Counted from the first letter of the stretch, positions 7,273 to 14,785 are shown. The stretch: 18,438 bases of DNA from JBBQZO01 sp038207625 (GCA_038207625.1 JBBQZO010000058.1:1-18438), one strand, 5' to 3'. Translations and numbers: made by a program. The notes: a model not told the origin generated them from the sequence alone.

Positions 7273-7412
7273 GATGATGTCCGTTTTCTGGTTGGGAGGT
7301 CACGCGCAACCGAGAACTGCGCGCAGCAAAGACTGTAAATTAACAAGCGGACTCAAGGCCTTGATCGCAAGCGACGTCAGTGCGTTATGGTCACCGTTGA
7401 ATCCAATAGCAA

Positions 7413-7441
7413 ATTATACATAAAAATGTACGACTGAACAA
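7413..7441 (-). promoter_or_regulatory. Promoter of PEP-CTERM gene 2
   Basis: On the - strand, TTGTTC (7441-7436), a 17-nt spacer, then a perfect TATAAT (7418-7413). The -35 is weak (3 of 6). Transcription would start near 7406 and give a leader of about 130 nt before the ATG at 7272. Confidence 0.6.
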
Positions 7442-7531
7442 TAATCGCAGTTGCCGAAATTTTGTCCGTCCATGCCCGGTTGGGCGCTTGGCCCGAGCAG
7501 CAGCGCAGGCGGGAACGAGGCCTGCTTTTTT
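7420..7531 (+). ncRNA. Candidate small RNA ending at an orphan terminator
   Basis: A strong intrinsic terminator at 7505-7531 points along the + strand, but the nearest + strand gene ends at 6458 behind another terminator. Whatever it ends must start inside the PEP-CTERM 2 upstream region. The stretch before it can fold further: GCCC-GGTT-GGGC at 7474-7485, or alternatively GGGC-GCTTG-GCCC at 7482-7494. A weak + strand promoter, TTGAAT (7397-7402) and CATAAA (7419-7424) with a 16-nt spacer, would give an RNA of roughly 100 nt. No short reading frame with a ribosome binding site is seen. The 5' end is a guess; the terminator is the solid part. Confidence 0.35.
7505..7531 (+). terminator. Intrinsic terminator without an upstream gene
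   Basis: GCAGGC (7505-7510), 9-nt loop, GCCTGC (7520-7525), then T6 (7526-7531). On the - strand the stem is not followed by T residues, so it is not the rng terminator. It would also stop antisense transcription from entering rng. Confidence 0.8.
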
Positions 7532-7565
7532 GCGCACATCGACGCATGGGCGGGGGCGCTGTCGG

Positions 7566-7584
7566 GCGGCGCTGCGGGCGCCGC
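7566..7584 (-). terminator. GC hairpin after rng, no U-run
   Basis: A perfect 7-bp stem, GCGGCGC and GCGCCGC with a 5-nt loop, begins 11 nt past the rng stop on the - strand. It lacks a U-run, so it is more likely a 3'-end protecting stem or a rho-linked pause site than a classic terminator. Confidence 0.35.
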
Positions 7585-7595
7585 ACGCGCCAGTG

Positions 7596-9059
7596 CTACA
7601 TCAAAATCACGTCGTACTGTTCCTGGTGGTAGCTCGTTTCCACCTGCAGCGAAATCTGCTTGCCGATGAAGTCGCCCAGCATGGCCAGATGTTGCGACTC
7701 TTCTTCGAGGAACAGGTCGACCACTTCCTGCGAGGCGAGGATGCGGAATTCACGCGGGTTGAATTGCTTCGCTTCGCGCAGCAGCTCGCGCAGGATCTCG
7801 TAGCAGATCGTGCGGCTGGTCTTGACCTGGCCCTTGCCGGCGCAGGCGGGGCAGGGCTCGCACAGAATGTGGGCCAGCGATTCGCGCGTGCGTTTCCGAG
7901 TCATTTCGACCAGGCCCAGTGCGGAAAAATTCGACACCGACACCTTGGTGCGGTCGCGTGACAGGGTCTTTTTCAGTTCGGCCAACACCGCGTTGCGATG
8001 CTCGGCATTGTCCATGTCGATGAAGTCGAGCACGATGATGCCGCCCAGATTGCGCAGGCGCAGCTGGCGCGCGATCGCGTGGGCAGCTTCCAGATTGGTC
8101 TTGAAAATCGTGTCGGCGAAATTGCGCCCGCCCACGAAGCCGCCCGTGTTGACGTCGATCGTCGTCATCGCTTCGGTCTGGTCGACGATCAGGTAGCCGC
8201 CCGACTTGAGGTCGACGCGCCGGCCCAGCGCGCGCAGGATTTCCTCCTCCACGCCATACAGGTCAAACAGCGGGCGCTCGCCCGTGTAGTGCTGCAGGCG
8301 CGGCAGTTCGGACGGCGTGTAGGCCTGTGCAAACTCGACCAGCTTCAGGTAGTTTTCGCGCGAGTCAACCTGGATGCTGGCCGTCTCGTCGTGCACGAAA
8401 TCGCGCAGCACGCGCTGGGCCAGATTCAGATCCTGATACAGCAAGCTGGTGGCCGGGCGGGTGCGCGCGCCCACGCAGATCGCGCCCCAGGTCTTGCGCA
8501 GATAGTCGACGTCGGCGCCCAGATCCACGTCCGACGCATCCTCGGCCATCGTGCGCACGATGTAGCCGCCCTTTTCTTCGGCCGGCAGCAGTTGCTGCAC
8601 GCGCGCGCGCAGCAGCTCGCGGTCGGCTTCCTTTTCGATCTTTTGCGAGATGCCGATATGGTTATCCTGCGGCAGATACACCAGCATCCGCCCGGCGATC
8701 GAAATTTGGGTCGACAGGCGCGCGCCCTTGGTGCCGATCGGATCCTTGATCACCTGCACCGTCAGCACCTGGCCGTCGAACATGATCTTTTCGATCGGGG
8801 TCGGGGCCACGTTCTGACCTTCGTGGTTGCGCGCTTCCCAGATGTCGGCCACGTGCAAAAACGCGGCGCGCTCAAGGCCGATGTCGATGAAGGCCGACTG
8901 CATCCCCGGCAGCACCCGCACCACCTTGCCCAGGTAGACATTGCCGGCCAGGCCGCGCGTCAGAGTGCGTTCGATGTGCAGTTCCTGCACCGCGCCTTGC
9001 ACGATCAGTGCGACCCGGGTTTCCTGCGGGGTGATGTTGATCAGGATGTCTTCGTTCAT
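7596..9059 (-). CDS. rng: Ribonuclease G
   Basis: Endoribonuclease of the RNase E/G family (487 residues; E. coli RNase G is 489) that matures the 5' end of 16S rRNA and takes part in mRNA decay in the cytoplasm. Visible: the N-terminal MNEDILINITPQETRVALI; an S1 RNA-binding domain with GNVYLGKVVRVLPGMQSAFIDIG; catalytic metal ligands D302 in IDVNTGG and D345 in LDFIDM; and the zinc-link pair C403-P-A-C406. The frame is open a further 87 codons upstream, but the conserved N-terminus fixes the ATG at 9059. The region just upstream is poor in Shine-Dalgarno sequence. A possible -10 (TATCAT on the - strand at 9103-9098) has no matching -35. In related genomes rng often follows maf directly; here the two coding sequences are about 5.8 kb apart. 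Confidence 0.96.
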   Translation of the reverse strand: MNEDILINITPQETRVALIVQGAVQELHIERTLTRGLAGNVYLGKVVRVLPGMQSAFIDIGLERAAFLHVADIWEARNHEGQNVAPTPIEKIMFDGQVLTVQVIKDPIGTKGARLSTQISIAGRMLVYLPQDNHIGISQKIEKEADRELLRARVQQLLPAEEKGGYIVRTMAEDASDVDLGADVDYLRKTWGAICVGARTRPATSLLYQDLNLAQRVLRDFVHDETASIQVDSRENYLKLVEFAQAYTPSELPRLQHYTGERPLFDLYGVEEEILRALGRRVDLKSGGYLIVDQTEAMTTIDVNTGGFVGGRNFADTIFKTNLEAAHAIARQLRLRNLGGIIVLDFIDMDNAEHRNAVLAELKKTLSRDRTKVSVSNFSALGLVEMTRKRTRESLAHILCEPCPACAGKGQVKTSRTICYEILRELLREAKQFNPREFRILASQEVVDLFLEEESQHLAMLGDFIGKQISLQVETSYHQEQYDVILM

Positions 9060-9471
9060 GAGTGCAGGTAGCCAGCTGTGAGTTTGTGCGAACGCTGATG
9101 ATACACGGGCGGCGGGCATCAAGGCGGTCGAATTGACGCACGCTTGGTGGCATGGCGCGGGCTCGGCGCGCTGCCGATGTGAGATCGGGTTAGCAGGTCG
9201 CCGACCCGCGCCCCGGCCATGGCGCGCGAGCGTGTGCATCGCTCCGCAAGGTCGACGTCGCGATGAACTTGCAGGCAAGGCGCCGACCCGGTGCAAAGGC
9301 CGGTGCCGCGCGTCCGACATCGATCAATTTGCTTTAATGAGTAACGCGTATCGTTTGTGATTACCTGTAAACACTTTAAACAATAGTGCGAGTACAATGA
9401 GAAGCATGTAGCCTGAGTCAAGCAAGCTACGCCCCATGCGCGTCTTGCTCCCATCCTAATCAGAGGAAATC
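9060..9471. other. Gene-free intergenic region
   Basis: These 412 nt between the divergent rng and the membrane protein gene hold no convincing gene. A 75-residue + strand frame (9133-9360) is Arg/Ala-rich with no ribosome binding site. No tRNA-like fold was seen. The right end becomes AT-richer from about 9325 and probably carries the promoter for the gene at 9472. Confidence 0.55.
9355..9398 (+). promoter_or_regulatory. Possible promoter for the membrane protein gene
   Basis: Two overlapping options exist in this AT-rich patch: TTGTGA (9355-9360) with AACAAT (9379-9384) at an 18-nt spacer, or TACAAT (9393-9398) without a good -35. Neither is strong. Confidence 0.3.
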
Positions 9472-9861
9472 ATGTCCAAGTCAGCGTTCAGTGCCAAGGT
9501 CTTTGCGATGTATTTGTTCGTCGTTGGTGTCGTGCTGGTCGTCGCGCCAAACTTCTTGCTGACGATTTTTTGGATGGCGCCAAGCTCCGAGGTCTGGATA
9601 CGCGTCGTGGGCGTGGCCGTATTCAATTTTGGCATCTATGCATGGGTCGCCGCCAAAGACGACAATGCGTCGTTTCTGGCAGCGTCGGTGTACACGCGCG
9701 TGCTCGTCTTCGTGGCCTTCACGTGCTTCGCAGTCACTGGCCTGGCCAGTCCGATGATCGTTGTGTTTGGCGTGGCCGATCTGTTTGGCGGCATATGGAC
9801 CTATTTCGCACTGAAGGCCGATGCCCGTGCACGCGGGCCTGTTCTGGCGGGCCAGCGCTAA
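9472..9861 (+). CDS. Small four-helix membrane protein, unknown function
   Basis: 129 residues, not recognised as a named family. Four hydrophobic helices are evident at about 10-32, 41-61, 74-91 and 94-114, with a short charged loop AKDDNAS (61-67) and a basic tail ADARARGPVLAGQR. Charge distribution suggests an inner-membrane protein with both ends inside. A strong ribosome binding site (AGAGGAAA, 9462-9469) precedes the ATG, so the gene is real. It is followed 70 nt later by a TetR regulator on the same strand. A CGCGAT-AGCGAC-ATCGCG inverted repeat lies right after its stop, so the two may be separately controlled. It could be cotranscribed with, or regulated by, the TetR gene; this is inference from position only. 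Confidence 0.8.
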   Translation: MSKSAFSAKVFAMYLFVVGVVLVVAPNFLLTIFWMAPSSEVWIRVVGVAVFNFGIYAWVAAKDDNASFLAASVYTRVLVFVAFTCFAVTGLASPMIVVFGVADLFGGIWTYFALKADARARGPVLAGQR

Positions 9862-9863
9862 AG

Positions 9864-9881
9864 CGCGATAGCGACATCGCG
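9864..9881. repeat. Inverted repeat between membrane protein and TetR genes
   Basis: CGCGAT (9864-9869), 6-nt spacer, ATCGCG (9876-9881), followed by TTT. It lies 51 nt before the TetR start. It could be an autoregulatory operator or a weak terminator of the upstream gene; arm length and position fit either. Confidence 0.4.
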
Positions 9882-9931
9882 TTTCATCGACGCTCATTGA
9901 ACGACAGCTTACTTACATCGAAGGATGCCTC

Positions 9932-10657
9932 ATGAAGGTTTCAAAAGCCCAGCAAGAACAGACGCGCCAGCACGTGATCCGCACCGCCGTCGAGCTGATC
10001 GGCCAACACGGTTACGAGGCGACGACGATGAAGCAGATCGCGCGCGCGGCCGGCATCGGTGACGCCACCATCTACAAGTACTTTCCCAGCAAGGAAAAAC
10101 TGCTGCTCGGGTATTTTGAACTGAACGTCGCGCTGGCCTTGGCCGATACGCTGGCCACGCCCGAGTTCGAACAGTTTTCGCTGCACGAAAAACTGCAAAG
10201 ACTGGTCGACAGCGTGCTTGAATTGCTGCTGGCCGACCGCGAGTTTGTCGAGATTGCGCGCAGCATCGTGGCCGATGCGCCGCTGCTGCTGATGCGCGAT
10301 AAATTGCCGGGACAGCAGGCGCTCAAGCAGCAGGTGGTGGCCTTTCTGGCCAGCGCCGAGGACAGCGGCGAGATTGCGCCCTGCGAATTCAAGAGCCTGA
10401 TCGGCGGCCTGTTCTGCGACTATCTGTTCGCGCTGGTGGTGTACTGGCTCAAGGACGACAGCGAGGAGTTTTCTGACACCACCCAGCTGGTCGACCTGAC
10501 GCTGGGCGTGCTGGTGGTGGCCTTGAAAAGCGGCCTGGTCAATAAATTGTCGGACCTGGGCAGCTTCCTGCTGCGCAGCCAGATGGCGCGCTTCATGCAG
10601 CACGGTTCGGGCATGCTTGACTTGCTCGGCATGGCGCGGCGCGGGCGGTCGAAATGA
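9932..10657 (+). CDS. TetR/AcrR-family transcriptional regulator
   Basis: One-component repressor of 241 residues. The N-terminal DNA-binding domain is typical: a first helix at 8-25, then TTMKQIARAAGIGDATIYKYF (31-51) containing the helix-turn-helix, and SKEKLL after it. The rest is an all-helical ligand-binding and dimerisation domain whose ligand cannot be predicted; it is hydrophobic around 145-165 (SLIGGLFCDYLFALVVYWL), suggesting a lipophilic effector. The ribosome binding site AAGGA (9921-9925) is 6 nt before the ATG. The TGA overlaps the ATG of the ABC1-kinase-like gene (ATGA at 10654-10657), so regulator and kinase-like protein are coupled, and the regulator most likely controls this operon and itself. 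Confidence 0.92.
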   Translation: MKVSKAQQEQTRQHVIRTAVELIGQHGYEATTMKQIARAAGIGDATIYKYFPSKEKLLLGYFELNVALALADTLATPEFEQFSLHEKLQRLVDSVLELLLADREFVEIARSIVADAPLLLMRDKLPGQQALKQQVVAFLASAEDSGEIAPCEFKSLIGGLFCDYLFALVVYWLKDDSEEFSDTTQLVDLTLGVLVVALKSGLVNKLSDLGSFLLRSQMARFMQHGSGMLDLLGMARRGRSK

Positions 10658-11976
10658 GTCGCGCGCCGGCCGGCGGAAAACTCAAACGCGGTGCGATCGG
10701 CGGGCTGGCGCTGGCGCGCGTCGGCATGGCCCATCTGGGACACGAGGCGCGCCAGCTGGTGCGCGAACAGGCCGACCAGCCGGCGGCGCAACAACGCCAC
10801 GAAGTCGAGCTGGGGCGCATCCTGTTTCGCGCGCTGAACCAGCTCAAGGGCACGGCCTTGAAGCTATCGCAATTGCTCAGCATGGAAGGGGACCTGCTGC
10901 CGGCCGGCGTGCGCGCGGAACTGGCCAAAGGCTGCCATCAGGTCACGCCGCTCAATCGCGCGCTGGTGCATAAGGTATTTCGCAACGAGTTCGGGCAAGC
11001 GCCCGAGCAGCTGTTCGCCCGCTTCGACAGCCACGCGTTTGCGGCCGCCAGTCTGGGGCAGGTGCACGCGGCCGAGCTGGCCGATGGGCGCACGGTGGCC
11101 GTCAAAGTTCAGTATCCGGGCATCGCCGCCTCGGTCGGCAGCGACCTGGAGATGCTGGGCACGGTGCTGCACGCGCTGAGCGCGCGTTCCCAGCTGTTGC
11201 CGCGCAAGGAGATCATCGACCGGGTGATGGGGCAGATCGCCCGCACGCTGCACGAGGAACTCGACTACGAGCACGAGGCGGCTCAGATGGACTGGTTTCG
11301 CGCGCATGTCACACTGGAAGGGGTGGTGATTGCGGGTGTGCTGCCCGAGCAATCGAGCCAGCGCGTGCTGACCATGGAAAAACTGGACGGCCTGCATATT
11401 GACGCCTGGCTGGCGCGCGAACCCGACCAGGCCGAGCGCAACCGCTATGGTCAGCTGCTGTTCGACTGGTTCCTGCACAGCGTGTTTGAACTGGGGCGTA
11501 TCCATGCCGACCCGCACCCGGGCAATTTCCTGTTCATGGATGACGGCCGGCTTGGCCTGCTCGACTTCGGCTGCACCAAGACGCTGTCGGCCCCGTTCAG
11601 TGCGGCGATCGGCCAGGCCTGGCATAACCTGCTGCATCCGGACCAACCCGGTGCGCTCGACGGCGTGCGGCGCGCCTGGCTGGCGCTGGGCTTGATCTCG
11701 CCCGCGTTGAGCAAGGCCGACTTCGACGCTCGCTTGATGCCGGCGCTGGCCAGTCTGCAAAGCTGGCAGCTTGAGGCGTTTCGCGCCGACAGTTTCGATT
11801 TCACGCACAAGTCGCCCTATCCGCTGGTCGGCTTCGACGATGGCAACATGGCGCTGCAGCTGATGGCCGATCTGGGCGACGATCTGCTGTACTTCGACCG
11901 CGCCTATCTGGGTCTGATGCACCTGCTCAAACGGCTGGGCGCCACCGTCGTGACGGCCAATCCATGGATCTACTAA
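10654..11976 (+). CDS. ABC1/AarF/UbiB-family atypical kinase-like protein
   Basis: 440-residue member of the ABC1 (COQ8/ADCK, UbiB) protein-kinase-like family, generally tied to isoprenoid quinone or lipid metabolism at membranes. Motifs in order: RALNQLKGTALKLSQLLSME with K70, where the family KxGQ reads KLSQ (S72); Ala-rich loop AAASLGQVHAAEL from 130; VAVKVQYPG with K151; EELDYEHEA from 201; HADPHPGNF at 284-292 with D286 and N291; and DFG at 304-306. All ATP/metal residues are present, so it is probably an active ATP-binding enzyme. It resembles the shorter ADCK3-like soluble group rather than UbiB, having no clear C-terminal membrane helices. It is not the ubiquinone operon ubiB, since no ubiE or ubiJ is nearby. 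Its ATG overlaps the TetR stop. Confidence 0.88.
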   Translation: MSRAPAGGKLKRGAIGGLALARVGMAHLGHEARQLVREQADQPAAQQRHEVELGRILFRALNQLKGTALKLSQLLSMEGDLLPAGVRAELAKGCHQVTPLNRALVHKVFRNEFGQAPEQLFARFDSHAFAAASLGQVHAAELADGRTVAVKVQYPGIAASVGSDLEMLGTVLHALSARSQLLPRKEIIDRVMGQIARTLHEELDYEHEAAQMDWFRAHVTLEGVVIAGVLPEQSSQRVLTMEKLDGLHIDAWLAREPDQAERNRYGQLLFDWFLHSVFELGRIHADPHPGNFLFMDDGRLGLLDFGCTKTLSAPFSAAIGQAWHNLLHPDQPGALDGVRRAWLALGLISPALSKADFDARLMPALASLQSWQLEAFRADSFDFTHKSPYPLVGFDDGNMALQLMADLGDDLLYFDRAYLGLMHLLKRLGATVVTANPWIY

Positions 11977-11983
11977 ACCTTCC

Positions 11984-11987
11984 GGAG
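11984..11987 (+). promoter_or_regulatory. Ribosome binding site of the DUF6463-like gene
   Basis: GGAG sits 6 nt before the ATG at 11994, just after the kinase-like gene's stop codon (11976). It favours 11994 over the in-frame ATG at 11964 inside the previous gene. Confidence 0.7.
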
Positions 11988-11993
11988 CATGCG

Positions 11994-12395
11994 ATGACAC
12001 ACACACACGGGCGCGCCTGGATAGGCGCATGGCTGATCGGCGTGGCACTGTTGCATACGGCGGCCGCCGCGCTGTTGTTTGGCGACGTGCTGCTGGACTT
12101 GCTCAGGCGCGGCTTGTTCAACACGGTTGGACACGCGCCATTGCCAAATGCCGCCGTCTGGTTTCTGTTGTTCGGGCCGGGCATCGGCTTGTTCGGCATG
12201 GCGATCCGCGCGCTCGAGCGCGCCGGGCAGTTGGCGGAGGCGCCCGCGCTGGGCATCGGTTTGCTGTTGCTCACGCTGCTGGGCGTGCTGCTGATGCCTG
12301 CCTCGGGCTTCTGGCTGGCGTTTCCGCCCGCGTTGGCTTTGCTGCGCACGCGCGCCGCGCCAGACCGGCACGGCACCACCAGCGGCGCGGCCTGA
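11994..12395 (+). CDS. Small membrane protein, DUF6463-like
   Basis: 133-residue integral membrane protein with hydrophobic segments at about 9-31, 53-75 and 84-116. The pattern WIGAWLIGVALLHTAAAALLFGDVLLDLLRRGLFNTVG, then AVWFLLFGPGIGLFGM, then a final hydrophobic pair, recalls DUF6463 proteins; I give this from memory with moderate confidence. No function is known for that family. It starts 17 nt after the ABC1-kinase-like gene with a good ribosome binding site, so it belongs to the TetR-kinase operon. Its stop is only 4 nt from the stop of the convergent M48 gene, and no terminator fits between them. Confidence 0.78.
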   Translation: MTHTHGRAWIGAWLIGVALLHTAAAALLFGDVLLDLLRRGLFNTVGHAPLPNAAVWFLLFGPGIGLFGMAIRALERAGQLAEAPALGIGLLLLTLLGVLLMPASGFWLAFPPALALLRTRAAPDRHGTTSGAA

Positions 12396-12399
12396 TACG

Positions 12400-13503
12400 C
12401 TACGGTGCCACGGGTGCCACTGCCGGCGCCACTGCCGGCAACAGCGCCGGCGTGGCCGGGTCGGCCGCGCGCAGATAGGCGATGCGCTCGGCGTCGCTTG
12501 GGTGCGAACTGAAATATGCCTGGGCCGCGCTGCGCTTGCCCTTGCGCTGTGCCGGCGCCGCTGCGCCCGCCTCGCGGGCCGGCGCTGCGGCGCCGTCGTG
12601 CTGGGCCTGCATGGTCGCAAACAGCTGCGCCAACGGCGTCAGCGGCAATGCGCTGGCGTGCATCATGTCGATCGCATAGCGGTCGGCCGCGCGTTCGAAG
12701 TCACGCGAATATTTTTGATCGAGGAAGAACGTCGGCACTGCCGCCAACGCGCTCGACACGTCGCCTATCCACAGATTGAGCACCACGTTCAGGCCCAGTG
12801 CCTGCATCAGATGACGCAGCGCATGGTGGCCTTGCACATGTCCCAGTTCATGCGCCAGTACGCCCATCACGGCCTGGTCGTCGCCGGCCAGTTGCACCAG
12901 CTGGTCGGTCAGCACGATGACCCCGTTGGGCAGCGCGAACGCGTTCGGCCCCACCTGGCTGTGGCGAAATGCCAGCCGGTATGCGGTGCGCTCGCCGCGC
13001 GGCTGCTTGAGCCGGGCGAACATCTCTTTCAGGCGCAGTTGTTCTTCTGGCGCCAGCTGCGACGGCCTTAACGCGCGCACGTCGAGCATGGCCAGTTCCT
13101 GCGCGCCGATTTTCGTTTCGATCGCCAGCGGCAGATGCTCGCCGAGCCGATCGAACGCCCACGGCATGCCCCACTGATAGGCCGAGGCGGCCAGCGCCAG
13201 ACAGACGATCAAGGCCGTGAGCGCCAGCCACCAGTTCTGCTGCCAGCGCACGACTCGGGAATCGTAGAAACGGTTCGACCGGAGCAGCTTGGTCAGCCGG
13301 GGATCGCTCACTTCGAGCAGGGCGCCGTCGGGAAAACGCAGCAGGCGCGGCGCGTGTTGCAGGCGTTCGGACAGCGCCAGTTTGGAGACGCGGATATTGC
13401 GCCGCAGGCCCTCGCCGCGCAGCACCAGCACGCGCTGATGGATGATCACGGTGACGGGGTGGCGCCGCGAGCTGCGTCCGTCGAAGTAGATCGCATCTAT
13501 CAT
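12400..13503 (-). CDS. M48-family zinc metallopeptidase, membrane-anchored
   Basis: 367 residues. Residues 1-85 form a small N-terminal domain (IYFDGRSSRRHPVTV..., DUF7092-like by eye) that probably lies in the cytoplasm. A transmembrane helix follows at 91-111. The M48 peptidase domain (about 140-290) has NAFALPNGVIVLTD at 187-200, the zinc/catalytic motif HELGH at 218-222 (H218, E219, H222) and the third ligand E270 in FERAADRYA. The active site is thus expected on the periplasmic side. The C-terminus is Ala/Pro-rich and ends in a repeat-encoded LLPAVAPAVAPVAP. Family members (HtpX, BepA, LoiP) do membrane or outer-membrane quality control. The ATG overlaps the stop of the YjgN-like gene (ATGA at 13503-13500), so the two are cotranslated. 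Confidence 0.9.
   Translation of the reverse strand: MIDAIYFDGRSSRRHPVTVIIHQRVLVLRGEGLRRNIRVSKLALSERLQHAPRLLRFPDGALLEVSDPRLTKLLRSNRFYDSRVVRWQQNWWLALTALIVCLALAASAYQWGMPWAFDRLGEHLPLAIETKIGAQELAMLDVRALRPSQLAPEEQLRLKEMFARLKQPRGERTAYRLAFRHSQVGPNAFALPNGVIVLTDQLVQLAGDDQAVMGVLAHELGHVQGHHALRHLMQALGLNVVLNLWIGDVSSALAAVPTFFLDQKYSRDFERAADRYAIDMMHASALPLTPLAQLFATMQAQHDGAAAPAREAGAAAPAQRKGKRSAAQAYFSSHPSDAERIAYLRAADPATPALLPAVAPAVAPVAP
12416..12439. repeat. 12-bp tandem repeat in the M48 C-terminal codons
   Basis: GCCACTGCCGGC occurs twice in direct succession (12416-12427 and 12428-12439), followed by a degenerate third copy. It encodes the AVAP-type repeats at the M48 tail and is a likely site of length variation between strains. 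Confidence 0.75.
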
Positions 13504-14696
13504 AGGGAAATGTCGATATTGAAAAAGTCGCCCGCTTCCTGGCCGAGCGCGCCGGTTCGATCATCCTGTGGCGCGCTGTGAAAGTCCTCCAGCGCACCGT
13601 TGGGCACCAGGCTCAGGCTCTCGATGCGGTACTTGAGGACGCGCACAACGGCAAACGGCTTGTACAGGCCCGCGCTCAACACAATCAGCACCAGGTTGGC
13701 AGCGTGCAGCAGGGCCAGCTTGTGCGCCTTGGCCTCGCTGGTGAACTGGTGTTCGCCCAGGTCGGTCTGATTCCACACCAGATTTTGCAGCCGGCTGTCG
13801 AAAAACGGCTGCACCAGCAAAAACAGTGCGTAGGCGCTCAGCATGCCCACGCCGATCCCCAGCAGGCTGCCCAGCGGGCCCGAGGTGTCGATCGGCAAGG
13901 CGCTCTTGCACAGAAACGTGAACACGCCCACCAGCACGGCGCTGAGTACAAACAAACCGATGGTTTTCAGGTACAGGTGGAAGAAACTGCGCGCGTGCGC
14001 GTGGAAATAAAACCGGGTCTGGCCCAGTTGCGCGTGTTGGTGCTGGTAGCGCTTGATCCAGAAATGGGTCAGCACGGCGCTGCCGAAGACGGCCAGCGCG
14101 CACAGCATTCCGGTGATCAGCACCAGGGCGGGCTGGCCGCTAAATGAGGTGGCCACACTCCACGTCAGCAAGATCGCCACGCCCAGCGCGAGCGGAAACA
14201 CGGCCAGCGTGCGATACGCCTGCGCGCTCGTGCCGTCAAATCGAAAACGCACGCCGCAATAGCTCGAATTGGCCAGCTTGAAGCGCAGCGAGCGCGCCAG
14301 CAACCACGGCATGACAGCCACCAGCAGCAGGCCGAGCACCAGTGCGGCGATGCCCGACACGTGCAGCGCCAGTTGGTAGGCGCCTGCCAGCGCCAGTGCC
14401 AGCACGCGCCCCTTGAGGATCGCGGTCGGCGCGCCGTGATAGTCGAAGCGCGCGCCCGCCATGCTGGTATTGCGATAGAAGTAGCGCAGACGGCGCACCT
14501 TGGCCCAGGCCGAATACACGCCCAGCGTGAGCACCGTCAGCATCAGGTTCACGATCCAGATGCGGAAATACTCGGAACCGGTGCCGCTAAAGGCAAACCG
14601 CTGGGGCGCAGTGACAGGCTCGCCGTGCGCCAGCGGCGGCGCGCTGGCGATGTAGGGGGCGCTGCTGCCCAGGTCCATCTGTGCGGCACTGCTCAT
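13500..14696 (-). CDS. YjgN/DUF898-family membrane protein
   Basis: 398-residue polytopic inner-membrane protein. After a Pro/Ala-rich cytoplasmic lead (1-30) comes the family signature FAFSGTGSEYFRIWIVN...TLTLGVYSAWAKVRRLRYFYRNT (about 34-77), then GARFDYHGAPTAILKGR. A related block, FRFDGTSAQAYRTLAVFPLA, follows and a third lies before ALVL-type helices, so the protein is built of repeated two-helix modules; at least seven or eight helices are visible. E. coli YjgN is uncharacterised. The start at 14696 is preferred because GAAAGA lies about 6 nt upstream; an ATG 11 codons earlier (14729) has no ribosome binding site. The stop overlaps the M48 start, suggesting a working pair. Confidence 0.88.
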   Translation of the reverse strand: MSSAAQMDLGSSAPYIASAPPLAHGEPVTAPQRFAFSGTGSEYFRIWIVNLMLTVLTLGVYSAWAKVRRLRYFYRNTSMAGARFDYHGAPTAILKGRVLALALAGAYQLALHVSGIAALVLGLLLVAVMPWLLARSLRFKLANSSYCGVRFRFDGTSAQAYRTLAVFPLALGVAILLTWSVATSFSGQPALVLITGMLCALAVFGSAVLTHFWIKRYQHQHAQLGQTRFYFHAHARSFFHLYLKTIGLFVLSAVLVGVFTFLCKSALPIDTSGPLGSLLGIGVGMLSAYALFLLVQPFFDSRLQNLVWNQTDLGEHQFTSEAKAHKLALLHAANLVLIVLSAGLYKPFAVVRVLKYRIESLSLVPNGALEDFHSAPQDDRTGALGQEAGDFFNIDISL

Positions 14697-14755
14697 TGCA
14701 GATCTTTCGGTGTCGGTGTGGGGGCGCAATGCGCATGCCGCGGCTACGGTGCGAC

Positions 14756-14785
14756 ATGATGCTAGAGGCGCACGATGGGCGTCAA
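14756..14785 (-). promoter_or_regulatory. Candidate promoter of the yjgN-M48 pair
   Basis: On the - strand, TTGACG (14785-14780), 18-nt spacer, CATCAT (14761-14756). The -35 is good (5 of 6), the -10 moderate (4 of 6). It lies between maf and the pair, so the pair can be transcribed separately from the upstream housekeeping operon. Confidence 0.4.

Noticed and set aside
7998..9071. 357-residue + strand frame opposite rng
   Set aside because: Antisense of well-conserved rng; composition is Ala/Gln/Arg/His-rich and lacks motifs.
9060..9320. 87-codon upstream extension of rng
   Set aside because: RNase G family proteins start at the MNEDILI-type sequence, and the extension is low-complexity and not family-like.
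9133..9360. 75-residue + strand frame in the gap after rng
   Set aside because: Arg-rich, no ribosome binding site, no recognisable motif.
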